Assembly: GCF_900890425.1 (NCBI RefSeq)
Contig: NZ_CAAHFG010000001.1
Span: forward strand, 3,534,001-3,598,000
Direction of reading: 5' to 3'
DNA length: 64,000 nt
Source: Pontiella desulfatans
GTDB lineage: Bacteria; Verrucomicrobiota; Kiritimatiellia; Kiritimatiellales; Pontiellaceae
The notes beneath the pieces are model-generated. The model had not been told where the DNA came from. It searched no databases and saw nothing but the letters and a program-made list of their open reading frames with translations. A program made the position numbers and the translations under genes. This document shows, piece by piece, positions 8,725-18,600 of this stretch (position 1 is the stretch's first letter; each line of letters opens with the position of its first letter).

Positions 8725-10142
8725 AAACCACTCCTTTGCGGATAGATCGAGGCCTTCCATTGCCTGAGCGTTTTTAAATATTTCTCGGCGACCTCCGGAT
8801 AAGTGCCGGCCAGATCGTTCGACTCCGAGAGATCTTCGTCCAAGTTGTAGAGGCGAACCGTATCCCCCTGAAGGTGCGCCTTCCACTGCCGGTCGCGCAA
8901 TGCGAGCCATTTGCGATTATCGCTCCACAAGAGCGTTTTCTCCCGGGTTTGCGGGGTGCCAAGCCATGCCTCGCTAAGATCTTCGCCATCGATCCCTTTC
9001 GGAGCAGCCGCGCCGACCAGCTCGGCAAGCGTGGGCATTAAATCAACGCCGCAAAACAGCGTATCACGGTCAATGCCGGGTTTAATTTTCGCAGGCCAAC
9101 GTATGAAAAACGGAACGTGAATGCCCCCGTCATGCAATGCAAATTTTCGATCCCGATAGGGTCCGGCGGAGCCGACACAGTTCATCAGGGCCGGATCTTT
9201 CTTAAACCGCGGAACGATCTTGTCCCAATCCCCAATTTTCAAGACCGGCGCCGGACCGTTGTCGCTTGTGAAAATCACGATCGTATTTTCCTCAAGCCCG
9301 AGTTCAGCGAGGCTGTCGAGCAGACGGCCAATCTCTTTATCGACGGCGGTCACATCCGCACAATAAGCGCGCATGGCCTTCTGCACATTTCCATGCTTGG
9401 CAATAAACTCCAGAAATTCGCGCTGCAGCGGAAATTCGAAATCATCAATCGACACCTCCAGATCCTTATAAACCGCCTTTTGTTCGGGGGTGGGCTTCAA
9501 TACGGCGTGGGTGTTATGCACCCAGAGGTTGATAAAAAAGGGCTGATCCTTTTTTCGCGTCATAAAATCGATGGAAAGATCCACATAGCGGGCCGCCGTC
9601 CTTTCGCGGTGATGCTTTTGCTTCATCTCCTTATCCGTCCATACCGCCCCGGTGCTCTGCGTGCCAAAATTCTCGTCGATACCATAGTCGGCGGGCGGCG
9701 GCGCACCCTTTTTGTGACCCATATGCCACTTTCCGAAGTGGGCGATGGCATAGCCCGCCTCTTTCAACATGCTCGTCAGCGTGGGCCGATCCGCAGAAAG
9801 AATCCATTTGTTCGCGTTAAATTCCTTGGCCGGATAGACCCCGCTCATAAACGCCGCCCGACTGGGCGAGCACCAGGATGCAGCGGCATACGCCTGTTCG
9901 AGCTGGAGCCCTTCGTTCGCCAACCGGTCGATGTTGGGTGACTGAACATAGGGATGACCCGTCACCGCCAAATCCCCGTAGCCCAGATCATCCGTCAGAA
10001 TAAAAATAATATTCGGCTTGTTCGGGGATGCCCCTTGTCCAGCCGCCTCAGCGGCAGGCACGGAAGAAGCCGCGATGCCCGCCCCGCAAAGCAGAGCAAC
10101 GCCCATTAATAACTGTGCGCATTTCAACCTGTTTTTCTTCAT
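8721..10142 (-). CDS. Secreted sulfatase, tandem paralogue 1
   Basis: Exported S1 sulfatase of 473 residues with a long Ala-rich signal region (to about residue 38). Motifs are ILTDDLGYGDLA (about residue 48), C-S-P-S-R with Cys91, HFGKWHMGHKKG, FTSDNGPAP, and HDGGIHVPFFIRWPAKIKPG. Most residues are identical to the neighbouring sulfatase at 10156-11562 and to the N-terminal half of the fusion at 15681-19202, so all three arose by local duplication. GAGGGATG precedes the ATG. It sits 13 bp after the upstream gene and overlaps the next one by 4 bp, which is firm operon structure. Confidence 0.94.
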   Translation of the reverse strand: MKKNRLKCAQLLMGVALLCGAGIAASSVPAAEAAGQGASPNKPNIIFILTDDLGYGDLAVTGHPYVQSPNIDRLANEGLQLEQAYAAASWCSPSRAAFMSGVYPAKEFNANKWILSADRPTLTSMLKEAGYAIAHFGKWHMGHKKGAPPPADYGIDENFGTQSTGAVWTDKEMKQKHHRERTAARYVDLSIDFMTRKKDQPFFINLWVHNTHAVLKPTPEQKAVYKDLEVSIDDFEFPLQREFLEFIAKHGNVQKAMRAYCADVTAVDKEIGRLLDSLAELGLEENTIVIFTSDNGPAPVLKIGDWDKIVPRFKKDPALMNCVGSAGPYRDRKFALHDGGIHVPFFIRWPAKIKPGIDRDTLFCGVDLMPTLAELVGAAAPKGIDGEDLSEAWLGTPQTREKTLLWSDNRKWLALRDRQWKAHLQGDTVRLYNLDEDLSESNDLAGTYPEVAEKYLKTLRQWKASIYPQRSGL

Positions 10143-10155
10143 AACATCCCTCTGT

Positions 10156-11562
10156 TTACTGTTTTAAATTTTTCTTTTTCTTGCCGCCTGCTTTGGGTCT
10201 CGATGCCCCTTTCGGATAGATCGTGGCCCTCCATTGATTGAGCGTTTTAAAATATTTCGCGGCAATCTCCGGATACGCGCCAGCCAGGTCGTTGGACTCC
10301 GAGAGATCTTCGTCCAGGTTGTAGAGGCGAATCGTATCCCCCTGAAGATGCGCCTTCCACTGCCGGTCACGCAATGCGAGCCATGCGGAAGTATCGCTCC
10401 ACAAGAGCGCTTTCTCCCGGGCTTGCGGAGCGCCAAGCCACGCCGCGCTGAGATCTTCGCCATCCATCCCCTCCGGAGCGGACGCACCGACCAGTCCGGC
10501 AAGCGTGGGCATCAAATCAACGCCGCAAAACACCGTATTGCGGTCGATACCGGGTTTAATTTTCGCAGGCCAGCGTATGAAAAACGGGACGTGAATCCCC
10601 CCGTCATGCAATGCGATTTTTCGATCCCGATAGGGTCCGGCGGAGCCGAGACTGTTCATCAAGTTCGGATCTTTCTTATACCGCGGGACAATCTGATCCC
10701 ATTCCCCAACCTTCAACAACGGAGCCGGGCCATTATCGCTCGAAAAAACCACGATCGTATTTTCCTCAAGCCCAAGTTCAGCGAGGCTGTCGAGCAGACG
10801 ACCAATCTCTTTGTCGACGGCGGTCACATCCGCACAAAAAGCACGCATGGCCTTCTGCACATTTCCATGCTTAGCAACAAACTCCATAAATTCGCGCTGC
10901 AGCGGATATTCGAAATCATCGATCGACACCTCAAGATCCTTGTAAACCGCCAATTGTTCCGGGGTCGGTTTCAGGACGGCATGGGGGTTATGCACCCAGA
11001 GGTTGATAAAAAAGGGCTGATCCTTTTTCCGCGTCATAAAATCAATAGAGAGATCCACATAGCGGGCCGCCGTTTTTTCGCGGTGATGCTTTTGCTTCAT
11101 CTCCTTGTCCGTCCATACCGCTCCGGTGCTCTGCTTGCCGAAATTCTCGTCGATACCATAGTCGGTGGGCGGCGGCGCCCCCTTTTTGTGACCCATATGC
11201 CACTTTCCGAAGTGAGCGGTGGCATAGCCCGCCTCTTTCAGCATGCTCGTCAGCGTGGGCCGATCCGCGGAAAGCACTCTGGTCTTATTAAACTCCCGTG
11301 CCGGATAGACCCCGTTCATGAACGCCGCCCGACTGGGCGAGCACCAGGCCGCAGCGGTATACGCCTGTTCCAGCTGGAGACCTTCGTTCGCCAACCGGTC
11401 GATGTTGGGTGACTGAACATAGGGATGCCCCATCACCGCCAGGTCGCCATAACCCAAATCATCCGTCAGAACGAAAATGATATTCGGTTTTTCCGCAAAT
11501 GCACCGCAAACAAATGCATATGCTCCCAGCGCTATAAGGCTTTGCAACCAACGTTTTCTCAT
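10156..11562 (-). CDS. Secreted sulfatase, tandem paralogue 2
   Basis: Exported S1 sulfatase of 468 residues. The start at 11562 has GGGAGAAAGC directly upstream and opens the signal peptide RKRWLQSLIALGAYAFVCGAFA. This leader is nearly identical to that of the fusion protein at 15681-19202. Motifs are VLTDDLGYGDLA, C-S-P-S-R with Cys74, HFGKWHMGHKKG, FSSDNGPAPLLK and HDGGIHVPFFIRWPAKIKPG. The C-terminus ends in a basic tail (PKAGGKKKKNLKQ). It is a tandem duplicate of 8721-10142. Different copies may serve different sulfate positions on one polymer, but that is inference. Confidence 0.94.
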   Translation of the reverse strand: MRKRWLQSLIALGAYAFVCGAFAEKPNIIFVLTDDLGYGDLAVMGHPYVQSPNIDRLANEGLQLEQAYTAAAWCSPSRAAFMNGVYPAREFNKTRVLSADRPTLTSMLKEAGYATAHFGKWHMGHKKGAPPPTDYGIDENFGKQSTGAVWTDKEMKQKHHREKTAARYVDLSIDFMTRKKDQPFFINLWVHNPHAVLKPTPEQLAVYKDLEVSIDDFEYPLQREFMEFVAKHGNVQKAMRAFCADVTAVDKEIGRLLDSLAELGLEENTIVVFSSDNGPAPLLKVGEWDQIVPRYKKDPNLMNSLGSAGPYRDRKIALHDGGIHVPFFIRWPAKIKPGIDRNTVFCGVDLMPTLAGLVGASAPEGMDGEDLSAAWLGAPQAREKALLWSDTSAWLALRDRQWKAHLQGDTIRLYNLDEDLSESNDLAGAYPEIAAKYFKTLNQWRATIYPKGASRPKAGGKKKKNLKQ

Positions 11563-11648
11563 GCTTTCTCCCATTTTTTTATTTTAGATTTGGGTGCTTC
11601 GAATTTAGGATTTCCTGCCGTTCGAACCTATCCGGTGAGCACTGCAGA

Positions 11649-13178
11649 TTAGTGCTTGCGTGAAAAGGAGCGCGTTCTTGTTTGATCCAGCAGTGCCTGC
11701 ATTTTCTTTGCGACTTCGGGATTTGCCTCAATCAGATTATTGTCCTCGTGCGGATCTTTTTCCAAATCATACAGAGCTCTGGTGTTCTGGCAGGTTGTAC
11801 CGGGAGGATCCATTTTTTTGCCTTTTATCGGCACCTCTGCCCCTTCGATGTATTTCCAATTCCCGAGCGTAAGAGCAAAGGTTCCGGCTCCGCTGTGCGT
11901 AATGCAGGTTGCGAGCGCATCGCGATCAACGGGCTTGCCGTAAAAGGTATCCAGCACGCTCACACTGTCCTCTGCGCCAAGCTCTTTGGCGGGGGTTTCA
12001 ATATGCAGCAGCTCGGCCAGTGTGGCGGTCATATCCACCAGGCTTATTTTGTCGTCATTCACCGTACCCGCTTTAACATGCCCCGGCCAGGAGACGATGA
12101 AAGGCACGCGGGTTCCTCCCTCAAGCGGATCCTGCTTCCCGCCTCGATAAATACCATTCACTTCCGCGCCAGCCTGCCGCATCTGGGTCACCTGGCTTTT
12201 CAGCTTCCAAACACCTGGGACCTCGCGCGTCCACTCCTTGATTTCGTCTCCGTAAACACCCCCGTTATCACTCGAGAAGATGAACAGGGTGTTCTCGAGC
12301 CGACCGCTCTTTTCAAAGGCCTTTACCACCTCGCCGAGACTCCAGTCCAGATCCTGAATAAACTCTGCAAACGGCCCGGCCGCCAACGTGCCCTTAAAGC
12401 GCTTGGACGGGGTGACCGGAGCATGTACCGCCGGTGCGGCAAAATACAAAAACACGGGCTGATCGTCCGGCTGCTGATTGAGCCACTCGGCCGCCTTTTC
12501 CGTCAGGACATCCATGACCTCGTCATCGACCCGCTGCGGAGCATCCACGCCCATCCAAGCTTTTCCGTATGGCGACTTGCCTTCAATTTCAATTTTATCG
12601 AAGGACCTGCGCCCGTACACTTCATGGTTCTCCATATAGATCCCGGTGTAATCTCCATGGTTTTGCGGAAGGCCGAAGAAGTAGTCGAAGCCGATCGAAA
12701 GCGGCCCTTTCGTAATCGGTTTAAAATACCTTTCCGGATCGGCACGTTTCCCCTCTTGCTTACCAAAGCCCAGATGCCACTTCCCGATTACAGCGGTGCG
12801 GTAGCCATCATCCTTCAGCATCTGCGGGAGCGTAAATCGCCCCTCATCAATAAGCAGCCGGTCACAGACGTTGACGACCCCGCGCCTCATCCCGGTTCGC
12901 CAGCAATACCGCCCCGTAAGCAGGCCGTAGCGGGTCGGGGTGCACACCGCAGCCGGTGCATACGCCTGCGTGAATCGCATGCCCTTTTCTGCCAACCTAT
13001 TCATATGGGGCGTTTTAAGCACTGATTCGGGAGTTCCATAACAGTTGGAGCTGCCGTAGCCATAATCGTCTGCCAGAAAAATAACGATGTTGGGTTTCTT
13101 CTGCGCGGCGACCGCTGCCACCGCAGCCAGTGCGCCCGCGGCGATTATTGTCCGTATTCCTTTTGTGGTTCTACTCAT
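11649..13178 (-). CDS. Secreted arylsulfatase-type sulfatase
   Basis: Exported S1 sulfatase of 509 residues. The leader RTIIAAGALAAVAAVAAQ is followed by FLADDYGYGSSNCYG (about residue 34), C-T-P-T-R with Cys79, [25 protein letters not shown] and LEGGTRVPFIVSWPG. Its closest relative here is 5827-7344. The translation start lies in GGGAGAATGAGATGA, a leader also found before the genes starting at 5184 and 31070. It belongs to the 19.2->5.8 kb run, 73 bp after the GH92 gene. Confidence 0.93.
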   Translation of the reverse strand: MSRTTKGIRTIIAAGALAAVAAVAAQKKPNIVIFLADDYGYGSSNCYGTPESVLKTPHMNRLAEKGMRFTQAYAPAAVCTPTRYGLLTGRYCWRTGMRRGVVNVCDRLLIDEGRFTLPQMLKDDGYRTAVIGKWHLGFGKQEGKRADPERYFKPITKGPLSIGFDYFFGLPQNHGDYTGIYMENHEVYGRRSFDKIEIEGKSPYGKAWMGVDAPQRVDDEVMDVLTEKAAEWLNQQPDDQPVFLYFAAPAVHAPVTPSKRFKGTLAAGPFAEFIQDLDWSLGEVVKAFEKSGRLENTLFIFSSDNGGVYGDEIKEWTREVPGVWKLKSQVTQMRQAGAEVNGIYRGGKQDPLEGGTRVPFIVSWPGHVKAGTVNDDKISLVDMTATLAELLHIETPAKELGAEDSVSVLDTFYGKPVDRDALATCITHSGAGTFALTLGNWKYIEGAEVPIKGKKMDPPGTTCQNTRALYDLEKDPHEDNNLIEANPEVAKKMQALLDQTRTRSFSRKH

Positions 13179-13251
13179 CTCATTCTCCCTTTAAGTTGCG
13201 TTATTTTTTCTGCTTAAATTCCCTGTGTCTTCACGGTCAACGATCCGATAT

Positions 13252-15579
13252 TTAATCCCTGACGGAGTACAATGCATCCTCATAAGCAAAAAACGTCCGA
13301 TTGGGCTTTTCACCCATCGTGAATTCCAGCCGCCCACCGCTGACAACGTCCCGATGCGAAATAAATGGCTCTTTCAGCGGTTCGCCGTTCAACTGCACCG
13401 ACTGGATGTATTTATTTTCGGGGGAATTATTCGTGGCCACAACCTCGAAGGTCTTCCCGCCGGGCAGCGCGATGGATACCGCGTCAAAGATCGGCCGACC
13501 CAGCGAGTAAACCGGATCGCCCGGGCAGAAGGAATAGAATCCGATCGCATTTAGAATATACCAGGCCGACATCTGCCCGCAGTCCTCGTTTCCGGCGACC
13601 CCGTTGGGGTCATTAAAATAGAGGGTTGAAAGAACCTGATCCACCAGTTCCTGCGTTTTCCACGACTGCCCGACAAAGTTATACAGATGCGCAATATGAT
13701 GACTCGGTTCATTGCCGTGCGCGTATTGGCCGATCAGCCCGCTGATATCACTGGAGACATGATCGCCGGTCAGCCTGGAGTCCGTGCTGAACAGCTCATC
13801 AAGTTTAGCCGTGAACGCATCCGTGCCGCCCATCAGTTCGACCAGGCCGTTCACATCATGGGGAACAAACCAGGTCCACTGCCAAGCATTGCCCTCACAG
13901 TATTCATCTCTCCGATGCTTGGAAAACCTGGGATCAAACGGCGTCTTCCACGAACCGTCCCGGTTTTTTCCGCGCATGAAACCGGTTCCGGCATCAAAAT
14001 AGGTTTTGTAGCGCCCCGCCCGCTCTTGGTAGAGGGCAATGTCCTCCGTCTTGCCCAGCGCGGTCGCCATCTGCAACATGCACCAGTCGTTGTAGGCATA
14101 TTCCAGCGCCTTGGATACCGACTCGTTTTCCAGATCGCAGGGGATAAAACCAAGCGTATCGTTATAGAACTTCGCGCGCGGATTGAGCTTTTCCCTTTTT
14201 CTCTCCGACGCATAAAGAAAATCGTCGTTTTCACGATAGTGAATCGAGGCCTTCATCGCCTCATAGGCTTTTTCCACATCAAAATCGCGGCACCCTTTCA
14301 TATATGCATCCACAATCACACTGATCGCATGCGATCCGATCATGGTGCCGGTCAGGTTGGCGTTGAGTTCCCACTTCGGCAGGATGCCGGCCTGATCATA
14401 TTTATCCAGCAGGGAGCGGATGAACGCCGCGTTCGTATCCGGCTCCGTGATGGTGAGTAGCGGATGAAACGCACGGAACGTATCCCACAAGGAAAAGATC
14501 GTATAGATCGGCTCGTCCTCCGACTGATAAATGCGCTGATCCGTTCCGCGGTAGCGACCATCCGCATCCGTAAAAATGTACGGACTGAGCGCCGTGTGAT
14601 AGAGGGCGCTATAAAACATGGCACGTTGGTCCGCGCTTCCACCCTGAACCGCGATGCGGTTCAGTTGCTGTTCCCAACGCTTTTTTGCAGCCGCGCGAAC
14701 GGCATCGAAATCCCACCCGGCAATCTCCGACTCAACATTGTTGCGGGCGCCCGCATAGTCGACGCTCGAAACACCGACCTTCACTTTCAGCAGATGATCG
14801 GCGAGTCCGGGGAACCGGAGAACCGCTTTCACATCCTGGCCGGCCGTCGCCCACTTCCCATTAAACGGCTTCCCGTTTTTATAAAGCGTGGCTTTAAAGG
14901 GCTGGCTGAATTTTGCGTGAAAATAGAGATGTGAATTTTCAGCCCAGCCCCGCTTGCGGCGGTAGCCCTCCACTTCGCGATCATTGATCACGCGAAGTTC
15001 TACAAATTCATACCGCCAATAATCCTCTTGGAGACAATGGCTCATATCAACGAGCAGACCGGCCTCTTTATCGCCTTCAAATGAATACCGATGAAAGCCG
15101 GCCCGAGTAGACGCGGTCAGCTCGGCATCCACCTCATAGTCGTCCAGATGCACCCGGTAATAGCCGGGCTCCGCCTTTTCACGATCGTGACTGAAGCGCG
15201 AGCGATAGCCCGCGTCTGGATCCTCGGGCGTTCCTTTGTCGAGTTTCACCTCACCGGCAAACGGCATAAACAGAAAATCGCCCATATCGGCGATCCCGGT
15301 TCCGCTCAGATGGGTATGGGTAAACCCAAGGATCGATTCATCGGAATCATGATAACCGGCACAAGCATCCCAGCCAAACACTCGCGTATCCGGGCTAAGC
15401 TGCACCATTCCATTGGGCGTGGTGGCCCCGGGAAAGGTATGGCCGTGCCCCCCGGTTCCGATAAACGGATTGACCTGTTCAAATGCGCTTTGCGCCCTCA
15501 AGCCAGAACTCAGGCAACAAATCGCACCGATCCCGTAAATCACTCTCCACCGTTTAAACCCCGAATACACTTTCTTCAT
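13252..15579 (-). CDS. GH92 exo-alpha-mannosidase (first of three)
   Basis: Glycoside hydrolase family 92, a calcium-dependent inverting exo-alpha-mannosidase family acting on alpha-mannans and N-glycan-type structures. The 775-residue protein has a signal peptide, then the family hallmark VNPFIGTGGHGHTFPGATTP (about residues 36-55) and THTHLSGTG. The conserved pair follows: HGNEPSHHIAHLYN, whose Glu is the likely acid, and GNEDCGQMSAWY, whose Asp is the likely base. The length is normal for the family. GGAGCG lies before the ATG. It sits between the fusion sulfatase and the 11649-13178 sulfatase in the same orientation, so desulfation and mannose release are probably co-expressed. Confidence 0.95.
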   Translation of the reverse strand: MKKVYSGFKRWRVIYGIGAICCLSSGLRAQSAFEQVNPFIGTGGHGHTFPGATTPNGMVQLSPDTRVFGWDACAGYHDSDESILGFTHTHLSGTGIADMGDFLFMPFAGEVKLDKGTPEDPDAGYRSRFSHDREKAEPGYYRVHLDDYEVDAELTASTRAGFHRYSFEGDKEAGLLVDMSHCLQEDYWRYEFVELRVINDREVEGYRRKRGWAENSHLYFHAKFSQPFKATLYKNGKPFNGKWATAGQDVKAVLRFPGLADHLLKVKVGVSSVDYAGARNNVESEIAGWDFDAVRAAAKKRWEQQLNRIAVQGGSADQRAMFYSALYHTALSPYIFTDADGRYRGTDQRIYQSEDEPIYTIFSLWDTFRAFHPLLTITEPDTNAAFIRSLLDKYDQAGILPKWELNANLTGTMIGSHAISVIVDAYMKGCRDFDVEKAYEAMKASIHYRENDDFLYASERKREKLNPRAKFYNDTLGFIPCDLENESVSKALEYAYNDWCMLQMATALGKTEDIALYQERAGRYKTYFDAGTGFMRGKNRDGSWKTPFDPRFSKHRRDEYCEGNAWQWTWFVPHDVNGLVELMGGTDAFTAKLDELFSTDSRLTGDHVSSDISGLIGQYAHGNEPSHHIAHLYNFVGQSWKTQELVDQVLSTLYFNDPNGVAGNEDCGQMSAWYILNAIGFYSFCPGDPVYSLGRPIFDAVSIALPGGKTFEVVATNNSPENKYIQSVQLNGEPLKEPFISHRDVVSGGRLEFTMGEKPNRTFFAYEDALYSVRD

Positions 15580-15680
15580 AACACGCTCCGATTAACTCCC
15601 GCAATGGGATGACATTCTGTAAAAAAGCCCCCCCTTCATGTGCAACACCAGCCGGAACGCACGAAAGGATCGGCCAGCCC

Positions 15681-18600
15681 TTATTGGAGGCCGTTGATTA
15701 CCGCGTTCGCAACGTTCGAAACGCCGTATCCCTCATTCAGAATTTCCTGATGCAGCCAAATAAAGCCCCCTCCGCAATGATCCTTCCATTCAGAAAGCTG
15801 CGTCTCGACCTCTGCGGGGGTTTTCCAACCCGCATCACTCGGACTAATTGACAGCCCCGGGATCACCTTGAGGTCGCCGGTAAATTTTGTATTCCAGTTC
15901 TCAGGGTAATTCGCCGCGCCCCCGGCATAACACTGCACATAAATCCGATCCACCAGCCCCGGCTGATAGGCTTCGAGCTGTTCGTATACAGGATTCCAAA
16001 CGCCCTCCGGCCTCATGTACGGACAAAGCGTCACTTTATACCCCAAGACACTGAGCATTTTGCTGAACTCAACCATGGAATCCACGTCATAGTGCTCCTC
16101 GTCATCAAAGTTGATGGCATCGGCGCCCAGCACATCGCGCAACACCTTGAAAGACTGATAGAGCCGGCTGTCTTCGCCGGTTCCCTCGGCTTCGATCAAT
16201 GCATCGATATTCGCAAAACTGGCATCCCCCCACGCACTCACCGAAAACTCGATCCGCTTGACGGTTGAGGGCGCCGTTTTCAGATCCACCAGCTGCTCGA
16301 TCCAATCCTTTTCGCCAACATACCATCCGTGCTCCGCGAGCGGGTTTTCGGTCAAATTGTAGTTGATCTTCCCCTCGGAATTCACCTTTGCACTCCAAAG
16401 CAAAAGGGTGTCGAATCCGGACGACTTCACCTCTGCAGCATTATTACCGTAACTGCCATACATGCTGCCACCGGCAAAAAGCCCCACCGGCGTTTCGGGT
16501 CCATCCGGGGTTTCGCGAATCTCCAGCACGGAGTCATAGACCGACTCTTTGGACATCAAAACCAGCTCACTCGGGTCAACGGTCGTAATTGCAACCGAAT
16601 AGGTTCCCGTTGTAGTGATGTGGCCGAAAAAGTCGAAGGTATTCCAACCCTTGGATAAAGAAGCCTTTTTCGTGATCACGTCCCCCGACCCCGGACGATT
16701 CTTCCATGTGATGGTGCTTTCATCCCACGCATTATCAGCAACCGCACGAAACGTGACCTCATTGGAAACGGCTTGCGCGGCATACACCTTCAGCCAAACC
16801 TCCGAAATCGAGGAGGGCACCGCATCGACGTCAAACTTCAAATAGGAGACAAGTTTCTGTCCCGTCCCGCCGACACGAAGCGAAAGGTTGGTATTCGACC
16901 CATAGTTTGACGCGGTATTTGCCCCCGACACAAAGGAGTCGTCGACCGGTTTGAAAAGATATCCAAACCGGGGCACGGGATAGGTGTCGCTGCTTTGCAC
17001 ACGAAAAAACGACGACGCATTGGTCGTTTCGAGCGCCCACTCGGCCAGGCTGACTCCACTGGTGACCGCCACATCCGTCCACGCGCCGGAGGTCAGGCTC
17101 TCGCGCTGCTGAATCCTCAGATAGACATCGGCAGACAGATTCGTTGCTCCGACGAACATGTTCCCGGTGTCCAGGGAAATAGAGATCTTCGGCGCATTGA
17201 ATCCGACCGGCAAAATATCGAACGTCAGCTTCGCCAGCCGAATCTTTGTTGACCCTTCCATCAAGGCAATCTGGTCGCCATCACGAATCGGCATCGCATC
17301 CGAGAAGGAGCTGACATGGTTCGCGAGCAACCGCCCTGCACCGAGTTCGCCCGCCGGAACCTCCTGATTCCGCATCCAGAGATCGCCGCTGTATTCAGCG
17401 ACATCATTAAACAAACCAATTGCTGACAGCACAAGCGTCTGATCCGCCCCCAAGGAGAGTTCACTCAGGTCAAACGTCAAAATCAGCGCCTCGGAGTCCT
17501 GAATATCGCCATTCGTTTTTGTACTCGTCTGAACTCCCCATCCCTGGCTTGACATTGTGTGCACTACATTTCCCGTGCTTTGCCCGCCGCCGCTCCATGT
17601 AAATGGATTAAACCTCGAAGACCCGTCATCCACGGCCTGGAGATTCAGCTTGATGATTCCCGAAACGCCCTCGGAATCCAGAAATGAATCCTGCACGGAA
17701 TCGATGAGCGGCAGCGACGTAGTCGAGGACTCCAGCACAACGGAACCGGCCAGATTCGACCAGGTCAGATCAATCGAAGACGCATCCGTTCCCGCGACAA
17801 AGAAGTCCGTCACCACCCCGCCCTCTCCATTCGTCGCCGGCGTTTTCGCAGGCAAAGCGTCCTCCCATTCTTTGAGCGTGTCGAAATAGGTTCCGGCAAT
17901 CTCCGGATAGGCGTCGGCCACATTGACCGACTCCGAAAGATCTTCGTCCAGGTTGTAGAGACGAATCGTATCCCCCTGCAGATGCGCCTTCCACTTGCCG
18001 TCGCGCAGTGCCGACCAGCCCGGTTTATCGCACCAGAAAAGGGGAGTGGCCCGCTCTTGCGGGGAGCCCAGCCACGCCGCGCTCAGATCTTCGCCATCAA
18101 TATCCTCCGGCGCCGCCACGCCGTCGACCAGACCGGCCAGCGTAGGCAACAGGTCCACGCCGCAAAACACCGTACTCGAATCAATGCCCGACGGGATTTT
18201 ACCAGGCCACCGGACGAAGAATGGAACGTGGATCCCCCCGTCATGCAACGAACTCTTCCGATCCCGGTAGGGTCCGGCGGAGCCGACACTGTTCATCAAC
18301 TTCGGACTTTTCTCAAACCGCGGGATCAGCAGATCCCGCTCCCCAACTTTCAAGTACGGCGCCGGGCCGTTGTCGCTTGTAAAAACCACGATCGTATTAT
18401 CCTCAAGCCCAAGTGCCGCGAGGCTGCTGAGCAGACGGCCAATCTCTGTATCGACGGCGGTCACATCGGCACAAAATGCGCGCATGGCATTCGTCACATT
18501 TCCGTGTTCGGCAATAAACTCCAGAAAATCACGTTGCAGCGGGTCCTCAAAATCATCAATCGACACCTGTAGATCGTCATAAACCGCCAATTGTTCATCG